Shown here in pieces: positions 9,891 through 19,651 of a stretch of 64,000 nt of DNA (position 1 is the first letter of the stretch; the number at the start of each line of letters is the position of its first letter). Both the position numbers and the translations under genes were made by a program. The notes under the pieces were generated by a model. That model was not told the origin of the DNA. It saw only the letters and a program-made list of their open reading frames with translations, and searched no databases. Source of the DNA: Nannochloropsis oceanica (lineage: Eukaryota > Sar > Eustigmatophyceae > Eustigmatales > Monodopsidaceae); the NCBI GenBank assembly GCA_004519485.1, contig CP038127.1, forward strand, positions 186,001 through 250,000. The letters are read 5' to 3'.

Positions 9891-10616
9891 TTACTCCAAA
9901 GCGTCCATCCTTGCAGCCTCCAGCTTCTTCATCGCTGCCAATAGGATGGCTTCCACCTCCTCGTGCGCGGGCTCAACGGATTCCTTGGCCAGGTCCAGAG
10001 GGGTTTTCTGGTCCCCGTCCTTGATGGCCAGCAGTTTCTGGATGGAACACAACGTGTGTGTTTGGATTTCGGATGGAAGAGAAAACGGAAGGTAGGGTGA
10101 GGACAATAGGAATGGAAGATGAAGTATTGGGGTCGTATTTGCACTCCCCCTGAGAGCGGACTCGAGTCCAACCCTTGACGTAACCCAGAGGGGAATATAC
10201 TCTCCTCGTGTTTCAAGTCTCGCATTGGGGTCGAGAGGGGGAAAAAGAAAATGAGAGAGGGAGGGAGGGTAAAGGAGAGGTACCCCTCCATTCCGTATTT
10301 GCCGGGCTCCAGAGCATCTTTCTCGTCGCTGTCTATTGATAGAGCAGAGCAAAACGTTTCCCAGCGCCAAGGAAAGGAGGGAAAGGAGGGAGGGAGGGAG
10401 GGAGGGAAATAGGAGACAAGAGGAGAGCTCACTTCGACGTCGTGGTTTGTGCCGGAAGTAAGCACGGTGGCAGCAGCCACCACCCCCTTCATGGCAGCCC
10501 AGTGCAGAGCGGTGCATCCGTCCTCGTCTCGGTGGAACTTGTGGGCGCCGAGGTAGAGGGCGTGCTTGATCTGGCCCTCCGTCACGTCCGCGCGGCCGCA
10601 CAGGATGGTGAGGGGG
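9891..10616 (-). CDS. Ankyrin-repeat segment (possible 3' exons of the SND3/PHO88 gene)
   Basis: Two clear ankyrin-type pieces are encoded. Exon 10616-10433 has EDGCTALHWAAMKGVVAAATV, a textbook ankyrin helix pair with TALHWAA. The last exon begins after a TCCATCCAG acceptor near 10044, reads KLLAIKDGDQKTPLDLAKES and ends MDALE-stop at 9891. A middle exon near 10320 (DALEPGKYGMEG) is plausible, but phase is uncertain on both sides. No start codon is evident in front of the first piece. A short upstream frame near 10750-10815 (EILGLVVTRLAQQEEPH) would link it to the C-terminal helix of the SND3 gene. Ankyrin repeats are protein-interaction modules. Whether this is one fusion gene or a separate gene needs transcript data. 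Confidence 0.5.
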   Translation of the reverse strand, partial: PPHHPVRPRGRDGGPDQARPLPRRPQVPPRRGRMHRSALGCHEGGGGCCHRAYFRHKPRRRSELSSCLLFPSLPPSLLSLLSLALGNVLLCSINRQRRERCSGARQIRNGGVPLLYPPSLSHFLFPPLDPNARLETRGEYIPLWVTSRVGLESALRGSANTTPILHLPFLLSSPYLPFSLPSEIQTHTLCSIQKLLAIKDGDQKTPLDLAKESVEPAHEEVEAILLAAMKKLEAARMDALE

Positions 10617-10867
10617 CTAGGGAGGGAGAAAGGGAGGGAGGGAGGGAGGGAGGGGGAGGTATCGGTGAGTGAAAACAGGTAGGTAGAGATGCAGGGATTG
10701 GTTGTTGACCCTGAGGGAAGAAGGAGAAGGAAAAGAGGGGCGAGGGGAGGTAGGGAGAGCGTACACGTGCGGCTCTTCTTGCTGAGCCAGGCGTGTCACA
10801 ACAAGACCAAGAATCTCCGTCGTCCCTCCCTCCCTCCCTCCCTCCCCCCCCCTTTCTCCCTCCCTCC

Positions 10868-12094
10868 CTACCTGTACTGCTCCCGCTCTGTCTGGTAGTT
10901 GATGTTCTCTTGTCTAAGCACCTTCACCAATGCCGCGCAATCCTTCTCCTTGCTGAAAACTTCGTCCATAAGCTTCTCCATCTTCCTCGCCCGTTCCTCC
11001 ACCCCCTCCTCATCCTGCCTCTCCTCCTCGCCCTCCTTTATCAAGGGGCCGGTCTTTGGCTTGGGCCGCAAGGGTACAGTGGCGTCATCTTCGCCTTCCA
11101 GAAGCTCCCCCCACACTCGCTCCTTGCTCTTGAGAATGTATTTCTTGACTTAGATGGAATGGGAGGAGGGGGGGAGGGAGGGTTGGTGTCATCTTCTCCC
11201 TGTAGCTCTCTCCCCACACGCCCCTTGATAATAGGAGTTTATTTGATTTGAAGAGGAAGACAGTAAGGGAGGAAGAGAGGGAGGGAGAGAGGGAGGGGGA
11301 GAGGGAGGGAAGGAGGGAAGGAAGGAGGGAGGGAGGGAAGGAGGGAGGGAAGGAGGGAGGGAGGGAGGGAGGGAGGGAGGGAGGGAGGGAGGGAGGGAGG
11401 GGAGGGCTTACACAGGCCATGGTCGAAGAGGTTCATAGGGCCCATGATGGTTTGGAGGAGGAGGACGGGCTTCACCCCCATCTTCCAGTGCATGAAGGAG
11501 ACCATGGCAACGCCAATAAGGGTAGAGCGAAGGAGGGTGTTCACCTGGTGAGGGGGGAAGGGAAGGAAGGAAGGATGAAGGGAATGAAGAAGGGAGGGAG
11601 GGCGAGTGAAAAAAAAAAACACCCGGCGGGGGCCAAGAAATAGAATAGGGAGATGACGGGAGGAGGGGAGACCAGAGGGGAGAGATATATGGCATACCTG
11701 TTCTAGCTCATGGTCGAGGTACGTGATTTCTTTCGGCCTGGGGTTGTCGGCGGCGGGCCCCATGCCGAACGGGAGGGGCACTGGAGGGAGGTACATCACT
11801 GTGCGGTCGTTTGTGGCGAGGATTTTATTACGGATGTAGAGGTAGAGCAGTAGGAGTGTTGAGGCTTGCACGAAGTAGTAGGAGAAGCGGAGGATTGTGA
11901 CGAGGTCGTCGGAGTATGTGATCTGAGGTGGGAGGAGGAAAGGAGAGAGGGAGGGGGTGGCGATGAGGACTCTGCATTCTCACCATTCACCCACTGCACT
12001 CAAACAGACGGACAGCCAGATATACCTTCTGGGCCATAAAGAAAAGGGGCAGCATAACCAGCATTTTGCTGGGATTCTGCTTGGCTTGGGACAT
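10868..12094 (-). CDS. SND3: SND3/PHO88 family ER targeting protein
   Basis: PHO88/SND3 is an ER membrane protein of the SRP-independent targeting route in yeast. Four exons give 235 residues: 12094-12026, 11922-11698, 11544-11412 and 11148-10868, all with GT-AG borders and matching phases. Family features are the N-terminal hydrophobic MLVMLPLFFMAQK, then ITYSDDLVTILRFSYYFVQA, a TLLLLYLYIRNKI membrane helix, and the highly conserved GVAMVSFMHWKMGVKPVL...QTIMGPMNLFDH block continuing into LFKKYILKS across intron 3. The C-terminal part is an added charged coil (VEERARKMEKLMDEV...) not typical of the short yeast protein. The frame stops at TAG 10868; because the coil seems cut mid-helix, splicing onward into the ankyrin exons is possible. 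Intron 3 (11411-11149) contains a 130-bp GGGA repeat. Divergent from TTC1 with 380 bp between start codons. Confidence 0.85.
11275..11406. repeat. Long GGGA/GGGAAGGA microsatellite inside SND3 intron 3
   Basis: About 130 bases of GGGA units with AGGA variants. On the gene's sense strand it reads CCCT repeats, so it looks like a vastly extended polypyrimidine tract. The plus strand has high G-quadruplex potential. Confidence 0.9.
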
Positions 12095-12474
12095 AGTGGC
12101 TGCTATGGTGGTGTTGCTCCTGTGCGATGACCTGTGGCGTTTGGGGGAGGGGAGGGAGGGAGGCCTGAGATGAAGTAAATAAGGCGGAAACACGAGTTAC
12201 CATGAGCACCGTATACAACAGCATCAGTGGAAAAGCTTACTTCGAACCCGCTGCGCTTGGTTGTCCTGTCCTGGGTGCGTGTGAGCGAATTCTTCGTAGT
12301 CGCATCGGGTCGTCGTGGAAGGAAGCAACACGCAGCACCATCATCTTTGAGCGAGCGCGGAACGAACGATGAACGTGTGTCGTCTTTCCACACCCACATC
12401 CACACCTCACGCAAACTTGTACATGGCCTCTACCACACAGGCCTTCGCCTTCAAATCCCTGTGGTAGTCTCATC

Positions 12475-13569
12475 ATGGCTGACAATGAGACGAAGACCTC
12501 TGCGGCCGCCGTCTCCGCTTTCTCTTCTCAAGACCGAGCATCATCGCCAGCCGCCGCCGTGCCCTCCTCTCACCCGGACTCCACCGACGCAGCCGCGACT
12601 GCAGTCGCAGCGGCACCTGCTCAAGAGCAAACAGAGGGAGAAGAGCAATTTTTCGAAGCGGCTGCTGCTGACGCCGCTGCATTAGAGGCCGAGTTTGGGG
12701 TGGAAGACTTGCCAGGGCAATTGGAAGGGTTGCGTGTTCTGGAACCCGAAGAACGCTCCGCGACCAAAGCGAAGACCATGAAGGAAAAGGGGAATACGTG
12801 TTACGCCGCCGAGAATTACGAGGGGGCCTTAGAATGTTACGGGCTTGCGATAAAATTATGCCCTTACCAGTATGATAAGGAGAGGGAGATGGCACGGGCG
12901 AGGCGGAAGATGCAGAGGCAGCGGGAGGCGGAGGAGAGGGAGGAGATGAAGGAGGGGAGGGAAGGAGCAGAGAGAGCGGCAGGCACGGTGGTGGAGGAGG
13001 TGGACAGTACAACCACGGTTGAGGGGGAAGGCAAGGAGAACCACTCTCCTTCCATTTCCGGTGCCGCAGCGGCAGCAGAAGCAGCAGTGACCGAAAAGGA
13101 GGAGGAGGAGGAGGAGGAGGAGGAGGAGGAGGAAGCCCCCGAGCCCTTCGTGGAGCACAAGGAGGAATGCGCGGTATATTACGGCAACCGTGCCGCTTGT
13201 TGGGTGCACATGGGCCGCGACCAGGAGGCTGTGGATGACTGCCGTGTTGCTTTGAAGCTCAAACCTGGGTATTTGAAAGCATTAATGCGACGGGCACAGG
13301 CGTTTGAGAGGCTGGATAAGCTGGAGGATGCCTTGAGTGATTACAAGGCCGTCCTGGCCATTGACCCTACGAATCGTGTGGCTCGTGGGAAGGTACCGGG
13401 GTTGGAAAAGGAATGCGCGGTGAGAATGGAGAAGCTAAAGGAGGAGACCTTGGGCAAGTTGAAAGATTTGGGAAATTCGGTATTGAGTAACTTTGGCTTG
13501 AGCCTGGATAATTTCAAGATGCAACAGGATCCGAATACGGGGTCGTATAGTTTCAGTTTCCAAAAGTAG
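12475..13569 (+). CDS. TTC1: TTC1-like tetratricopeptide co-chaperone
   Basis: Single-exon gene of 364 residues starting MADNETK at 12475. An Ala-rich disordered N-terminus (1-95) precedes TPR 1 (AKTMKEKGNTCYAAENYEGALECYG), a charged linker with a run of Glu from GAG repeats (13103-13132), then TPRs 2 and 3 (CAVYYGNRAACWVHMGRDQEAV; ALMRRAQAFERLDKLEDALSDY). The C-terminus, LGNSVLSNFGLSLDNFKMQQDPNTGSYSFSF, is the diagnostic TTC1 tail, which makes the orthology confident. TTC1 binds HSP90/HSP70 through its TPRs and is linked to G-protein and endosomal signalling in animals. The Glu-rich linker is longer than usual. It probably shares a promoter with SND3. Confidence 0.9.
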   Translation: MADNETKTSAAAVSAFSSQDRASSPAAAVPSSHPDSTDAAATAVAAAPAQEQTEGEEQFFEAAAADAAALEAEFGVEDLPGQLEGLRVLEPEERSATKAKTMKEKGNTCYAAENYEGALECYGLAIKLCPYQYDKEREMARARRKMQRQREAEEREEMKEGREGAERAAGTVVEEVDSTTTVEGEGKENHSPSISGAAAAAEAAVTEKEEEEEEEEEEEEAPEPFVEHKEECAVYYGNRAACWVHMGRDQEAVDDCRVALKLKPGYLKALMRRAQAFERLDKLEDALSDYKAVLAIDPTNRVARGKVPGLEKECAVRMEKLKEETLGKLKDLGNSVLSNFGLSLDNFKMQQDPNTGSYSFSFQK

Positions 13570-14105
13570 ATGAGGGTGGGGTTCAGGGAGGGGAGGGAGA
13601 AGTGGAGAGGAGGAGGGAAGGGAGGGAGGGAAAGGAGAGAGAAGGGAGGGGAAAGAGATTTCCACTTTGTATGAGGGAAGCGGGAAATCATTAGAGAAAC
13701 AAGAGAATATGCTTAGATTTGCCTTTTTTTGGATGACGCCGAAGTGTGAAACGTAATGCGGGTCGTTTTTTCTTTTTCTTTATATATATAAATATATATA
13801 TATTTATAAATATATATAACATAACCTCCCCATTGGCTTGCTCCCGAGCTCCCAAATGCGCAGAAAAGGAACGTCTAGTCGCTGGGTTGTATGCCTCTTG
13901 GCTTTAACTTTAGTAGGACCGCCTGATCAACATTAACAACAGCATAAGAGGCAGCACGAGGCAGCATGGACAGGACCTGTGCTAGTGGTGGTATCGTGTG
14001 GTCACGTCGTCAAAGAAGACTCGCCCAATTTGAGCATTCAAAATCATCCTCGCCTTCTTCGTTCCCTTCCTCCCTCTCTCCTGCCTCACCTTTCTACACA
14101 GCACC
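13570..14105. other. Intergenic between TTC1 and the golgin
   Basis: Contains the TTC1 3' flank (GGGA-rich at 13590-13660) and an AT-only near-palindrome at 13779-13820 of alternating TATATA/AAATATA units. No ORF of note. Confidence 0.6.
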
Positions 14106-14402
14106 ATGGACTCCGGGTCTCGCTGGGGATCCCTTCTCAACAGTGCCACCAATGTGGTGAAAGCGGCGGCGGCGCAAGCCGTGGACGTGATGGCGCCCGT
14201 CCTCCTCGATGTGCAAGAAGCCGCCGAATCAGAGGGCTGGCGGGAGGAAGGGGAGGAAGGAGCCGAGGGAGGAGGGGATGCGTACGAGCGATGGTTGCGA
14301 GGCGAAGAGCAGCAACTACCGACAGCAGTAGTGAAGGCTACCGGAATCGAAGTCCAGGAAATTGAGACGGAGGAAAAGGAGCATCAGCATCATCATCATC
14401 AT

Positions 14403-14460
<58 letters not shown>

Positions 14461-15784
14461 CGTATGGATCCGCATGGTTGCCCCCTTCAGTCACTGTCCG
14501 TCCGCGTGACAGGCGTTCATCCCATAATCGGCAGCAGGGGGGTGGAGGCTTGAAGGTGGACGTCGACCAGGAGGAAGACTCGGTACCTCTGCATGAAGCT
14601 GACGAGGAAGAGGAGGAGGAAGGCGGGGAGGACATGGCACAAGCCCAGGCCAATCAAAAGGCGTTGTCACCTCACTATATGGTGCACGGCAGCGGAAACC
14701 GGTTGCTCATGTCGTGTTCTTCGCCTCCTCCATCGGCGGCAGCAGACACCCGGAGCACGCCTACCAAGCACTTTCATTTTCCTTCTCCTCGAACCCCTCA
14801 ATCCCTTTCTCCTCCTCCTCCTTCTTCTTCTCCTCTCCCCATCCACGAGCAACATCACCACCAGCGGGAACTCAACCAGCTTTGTTTCCGCTTGGAAGCT
14901 GTCGAAAGCGAACGAAAGGACCTTGCGCAGTCCTTGCAGGAGCGAGAAGCTCTTCTCGAGAAGACCATGAGGGAGCATCAGAAGTTACTACAGCAGCAGC
15001 AGCAGCAGCACGAAAAGGAGGAGGAGGAGGAGGAGGAAGAGGTAAAGGAGCTCTGGAAGGCAATAGAAGAGATAGGCCACTTGATCGGCGACCGTGAGGT
15101 GAGCACCCACCTCTATCAGCACCTGACCCGGCTCCAGCAACAGCCAGCTTCTCCCAAAGGAAGGAGGGGGGGAGGGAGGGAAGCAAGGGAGTTGCTGCAC
15201 CATGCGATAAGAGCAGCAGCGGACGAGAAGACCAGGCTATTCAATGGCCTGGCTGAAGTTGTCGACGAACGCCCCCCACCCCGCGAAGTGGACGTGGTCC
15301 TTCAGAAGCTGCGGCAGACCCTGGAGGGAGGGAAGGAGGGCGAGAAGGAGGAAGGGGAGAAGCTCGTGGCGTTGAGAAAAGTGTGCAGGGAGTTGGAGGA
15401 GGAGTTGAGGGAGGCCGTGGCTCCGGCAGTGCTGCAGGCCAAGGAGGAGGAAGCGGCATCATACAGAGCGAGGTGTCTGGCTTTGGAGGAAGCGATGGAG
15501 AATCTTCGCACGGAGCAGCAGCAGCTACAGCAGCAGAAGAGGCAACGAAGCGCCAGTATCAGCCCTCGGGAGCGTGAGAAGGAGGCGGCAGACCTCCGAC
15601 GACGCTGTGCTGCACTGGAAGAAAAGCTAGAGGAAATGAAGAAGGAGGATTCCCGGAGTGTCACCCCGCCCATGGTAGCAGCGCTGAAAGGAGAAGCGGA
15701 AGAATTACAGAGGCGGTGCCGCGAACTGGAGGAGGAGTTGCTCATCACACGACAGCAGCAGGCGAACAACAATAACAACAACAA

Positions 15785-15815
<31 letters not shown>

Positions 15816-16487
15816 GGTGGCTATGGCGAAGCGGAGGGGTGGCAACGGCGTTGTCGACAGCTGGAAAACGAGCTGCTGGTTCTGCAACAACAGCAGGAGC
15901 AGGCGCAGTCGACCAGCAGTAGCGGAGCTGCACCATTGACAACAGCACCACCAGCAGCAGCAGCAGCAGCAGCAGCCATGGGCCTGGCGCCTGCCTTAGC
16001 GAAGGCAAAGGAGGAAGCAGCGCGCATGGCGGCGCTGGCGGACGCACAGGAGAAAGAAATCAGGCAGGTGAAGCAGGAGATAGAGAATTTACTGCAGCAG
16101 CAGCAGCAGCAGCAGCAGGAGAAGGAGGAGGAGGAGAAGGAGGAGGACGGGAAATACGAGGAGCTTGTCGGACTTAGACAGGAAGTGGAAAGCCTGCAGC
16201 ACATCCAGCAGCAGCAGCAGGGGAGGGATGAGGAGATGAGGCACCTGAAGCAGGAGGTGGAGTCCCTGCAGCAGCAGCTCCAGCAGCAGCAGCAGCAGGA
16301 TCTTGCCGCTGCCGCAGCCGCTGCCACGGCTTCAGGCAGCGAGAAGGAAAACCAAAAGGAATACGATTTGCTTGAACAGCAGCAGAAGCGTCTGGCAGAG
16401 GAGGAAGCGAAGGTACGGGCGAAAGATGAGGAGGCCAACCAGCTCCGGGCAGTGATAGAGCGACAAAAGCAGGAGCTCCTCCTCCTC

Positions 16488-16525
<38 letters not shown>

Positions 16526-17906
16526 ACGACTAGCGGAAGGGGAAGCCAAGATCCGCTCAAGAGACCACGAGGCCACCCAGCTCCGTGTTGTAATCGAGCA
16601 ACAACGGGGGTTAGTACGGGCAAAAGCCGAGGAGTTGGACAAGGCACGGAAGGAAGGCGAGGCGCATTTGCGTCGTTTGGAAGCGGCGGAGAAGATGGTG
16701 AACGGCTTAGTGCAAGAAAAAGACAAGCACCTGCAGGCCTTGCGCGCAATGGAGTTCAAGGCTAAGGAGCAGGGCATGGCCGGCATGCAAGAGCAAGTGG
16801 CCGAGTTGGAGGAAGCGCTCGCGGCCGCACGAACAGCAGCAGCAGAGGTCGAAAGCGAAAACAAGAATAGGATCCAAGAGCTCCAAACCAGGCTACAGCA
16901 AGCCGAGCACAGCGCCCACGAACGCGGGGCACAGCTGGCTGCGGCGCGCGCAGACCTCGGAGTCTTAGGCCGTGATTTCGAACAGAGCGAAACTGCCAAG
17001 AACAATCTGCAGAAGGTCCTGGAGCAATTTCAGTGGGAAAAAACGAAGGAGTTGAAACAGATGGAAAATGCACGCGCCAAACAACGTGCAGCCGAGGAGG
17101 CGGCAGCGCAGACACGCTTGGAGCACTTACGAAAAGCCATGCAAGGCCAGGTGGACGACGCTCAGGCCCAGGCACTCCTGGCGGCCGAAAGCGCGGATCG
17201 GGACAAAATAAAGACCAAGGCGCTGATTGATCAAGCAAAGAAAGAGAGCCTGTCGCTGCGGAGAGCGTTAGATGAGGCCATTTCACGGTTGCATAACAAC
17301 GAGTCTGACGTGGTCCCGAGGCAATTGATCGGTAATTTACTAGTGTCTTACTACAGCCAAGGCCGACCAAAGGAAACGCTCGAAATAATTGCGCGAACCC
17401 TCGTGTTCAAGGACGCAGATAGGGTGAAGGTAGGACTAAAGGCCCTTAAACCGGAGGCAGAAGGGCTGGAGGGAGGGAGTCCAGAAGTGAGGGGAACGAG
17501 GGGTTGGTTGGGAGGGCTGTTGTCGAGGGTGGAAGGGGCGATTAGCTCGCCCAGGAAGGCATATGTCCCGGAGGATGGGGTCCTGGAGGGGAAATCACTT
17601 GGGGATTTATGGATGGATTACTTGATGAATGAGACAGAGGAGGAAGGGGAGGGGGAAGAAGGGGTAGAAGAGGCTCCGCCGTCTCCGCCAGATTTGGCGG
17701 CATTGGTCCGGAGAGAGGCGCCAGCAGGAGCAGTGAAAGCAGAGGGGGAAGGGAATTCGGTAGATGATGCTGCTAAATATTTTGGTGTGGGTGGTAAAGG
17801 AGGAGGAGGAGGAGGAGGAGGAGGAGGAGGAGGAGGAGGAGGAGGAGGAGGAGGAGGAGGAGGAGGAGGAGTGGAAGAGAGCAAGGTGACGGTGACGAGT
17901 GATTAA
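14106..17906 (+). CDS. Golgin-like long coiled-coil protein, GMAP-210/Rud3 type with GRAB-like domain
   Basis: Intronless 1266-residue open frame starting MDSGSRWGSLLNSATNVV at 14106. The N-terminal 30 residues are Ser/Gly/Ala-rich with spaced hydrophobics and few charges, like the curvature-sensing ALPS helix of GMAP-210. From about residue 250 to 1060 it is almost continuous Gln/Glu coiled coil, with many poly-Gln runs encoded by CAG (14403-14457, 16096-16117, 16491-16522 and others). Residues about 1068-1112 (PRQLIGNLLVSYYSQGRPKETLEIIARTLVF...DRVKVGL) fit the GRAB/GRIP-related domain that binds ARF-family GTPases at the Golgi. The tail ends with about 27 Gly from GGA repeats (17799-17871). 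Expected role: tethering vesicles at cis-Golgi membranes. An in-frame start inside the 5' leader is unlikely because the helix begins exactly at this ATG. Confidence 0.8.
14403..14457 (+). repeat. CAG triplet run (poly-Gln, ~18 codons)
   Basis: Pure CAG repeat encoding poly-Gln in the golgin N-terminal region. It is the longest of about eight CAG runs in this gene, and its length is likely variable among strains. Confidence 0.9.
17799..17871 (+). repeat. GGA triplet run (poly-Gly, ~24-27 codons)
   Basis: Near-pure GGA repeat at the golgin 3' end. It encodes a flexible poly-Gly linker between the GRAB-like domain region and the last 12 residues. Confidence 0.9.
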
Positions 17907-18316
17907 AGGATGTATATAAGAGGTGCTCAGGGGAAATGAGTGCAGAAGATCATGTTTTAAAAGAAGAAGGAATGACCACACAATTTTGAGGCGAAATGTG
18001 TCAGCTGGTACCATTCCTGTCGTACAATTCATTCATTGGCTTCATCTTCACACACGCACGCAGGCAAGGACCTTCTCTCCTTCTTTTGTTAGTTTCTCCT
18101 TAATCCCTACTTTTGGTACAAAATTCTAGACATGCCTTGGACATCTTGTTTTCAAGTGATCTTTATTTTCCTCATATGTTGACCCGGTTACAAAATTTAT
18201 ACTGTCCATTTATTTTTCACACCATTCTAAATAGCCAGCTCAGCGTACAACATGCGCAGCCTCTTTTTTCTTAGACCTTTACATTTCAGCTAGCGCAGCG
18301 ACAGTACTATTGAAAG
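17907..18316. other. Convergent intergenic region
   Basis: 3' flanks of the golgin (+) and the Gly-rich membrane protein (-). Moderately AT-rich; nothing else recognised. Confidence 0.6.
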
Positions 18317-19039
18317 TTAAGCGCCTTGTGCGTACCTGCTATGACGATGAGTGTGTGGCCATTCCTCCCCTCCTACTACTTGCTGCTGCTGCTGCTGCTC
18401 CTCCTCCTGTTGGTGACGTCTCCATGCCCTTACCTCCACCTCACCGTCTTCCACCTCCACACGAGGTGACTCCTTTAATTTTCTACCTCCTCGGCCACCC
18501 ATACGACCAATGCCATAAGGAGAAGTGAAAAGGTTGGCGGACAGATGCAAAGGCGCGAAGTTTAACACGCCTTTGCTTCTCAGCGTCTTGAACAAAGTCA
18601 ATCCCACCATACAAGTCGGACAATGTCCACCAACCGAGACCAATGCCACCACAAGGCCTGGACACGCCACCGCAGTGATGCCGACGGAGAGCAATATACC
18701 ACAGGCGAGCCATCCGAGGCTGATCACTCCAATGGCGATTTGACCGATGCTAACGACACCTGTGGCTGTCCCTCCCAAGGCCACCAAGTACCGGCCTTGG
18801 CTTACGAGCCCACCTACGGCCACCAAACATTTACGTCCAACCACTTCATCGGCAATGCAGAAAAGCTCCCAGGGGATGGCGGCCACGTCCGGGACGGTGG
18901 TGGGGAAAGAGAACCAGACTTGCTGAAGGGTCCAGAACCCCGCGATGAGGAGGGCGATGGCATAGAAAAGGGCGCCTCCAGTTTGGGAGAAGGAGAGGCC
19001 CTGAACGCTGGCTTGAAAAGTATGCAAGAAATTTCCCAT
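18317..19039 (-). CDS. Small membrane protein with Gly-hydrophobic periodic repeats, unknown function
   Basis: 240 residues from ATG 19039 (MGNFLHTFQASVQGLSFSQ). An N-terminal membrane helix (FYAIALLIAGFWTLQQVWF) is followed by a run of roughly 8-residue Gly-centred repeats: CLVAVGGLVSQGRYLVALGG, TATGVVSIGQIAIGVISLG, LACGILLSVGITAVA, then a CPTCM motif. The pattern of Gly alternating with Val/Ala/Ile/Leu resembles repeat proteins found in many bacterial and eukaryotic membranes that have no assigned function. The C-terminal 70 residues are hydrophilic with a CAG-encoded Gln run (18377-18397). The open frame extends upstream to 19285 but the added part looks like leader. I do not recognise the family, so no role is proposed. 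Confidence 0.6.
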   Translation of the reverse strand: MGNFLHTFQASVQGLSFSQTGGALFYAIALLIAGFWTLQQVWFSFPTTVPDVAAIPWELFCIADEVVGRKCLVAVGGLVSQGRYLVALGGTATGVVSIGQIAIGVISLGWLACGILLSVGITAVACPGLVVALVSVGGHCPTCMVGLTLFKTLRSKGVLNFAPLHLSANLFTSPYGIGRMGGRGGRKLKESPRVEVEDGEVEVRAWRRHQQEEEQQQQQQVVGGEEWPHTHRHSRYAQGA

Positions 19040-19651
19040 GTCGTTTCTTGTTTGTTTGTCGTCTGTTGTTGTGGTTTTGTACAAGTGTCGTGACATGAGG
19101 TGCGGGGGTGTCGAAACTGGCGTCGCGTGCGAAATTACGAGCACGTAAGAGGTAAACCAAGGACAAAGTTGCAGATGTGAGGAACACTTTGTCGTCCAGA
19201 GACACAAAGGGAAAAGGCCATATAGATTTGCCGTGGTAAGGACAGTAAATAATTGACGCAAACGAGGCCCATACGGAAGGACCATCGACGACGTTCAACT
19301 CCCTTGCGCGAACAGTGAGGGGAAGCAAAAGTGGGAGGCACCACTTGACCCATTGTGGTATGCACCCCACCTGTCATGCGATGACCATGACATGCAGCAT
19401 TGCTAGCACGGATACTTATGCACATCCATGTCTCAACTCGAGGGACGCAATAGTTTTTGTGGCCGATGAAAACGCGTAAAGTATCCTGTGGCCATCCACT
19501 GAACTTCTTTAGCTTCTTTTGCCCCCTTCACCTTTACCACACACGCGTACCTGCCTTTTTGTTAATGCTGCCTCTCCACTCTCTACATCCCCTCTACCTT
19601 TCTAACCCTGCAATCGATGGCCTTTTCATCACACATCATCATCATCAGATC
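19040..19651. other. Divergent intergenic region upstream of RPF2
   Basis: Holds the 5' regions of the Gly-rich membrane protein and RPF2. The RPF2 frame is open upstream to 19457 but lacks conserved sequence there. Confidence 0.5.

Noticed and set aside
10380-10402. GGGAGGGA tracts as candidate CRISPR-like or phage-type repeats
   Set aside because: Simple microsatellites with no spacers; their positions match intron pyrimidine tracts.
12230-12260. Reverse B-box-like TTCGAACCC near the SND3/TTC1 promoter
   Set aside because: The flanks do not pair into a T-stem and no A-box lies at the right distance.
15821-17005. Long minus-strand Ser/Cys-rich frame opposite the golgin
   Set aside because: It is the antisense shadow of CAG/GAG-rich coiled-coil codons.
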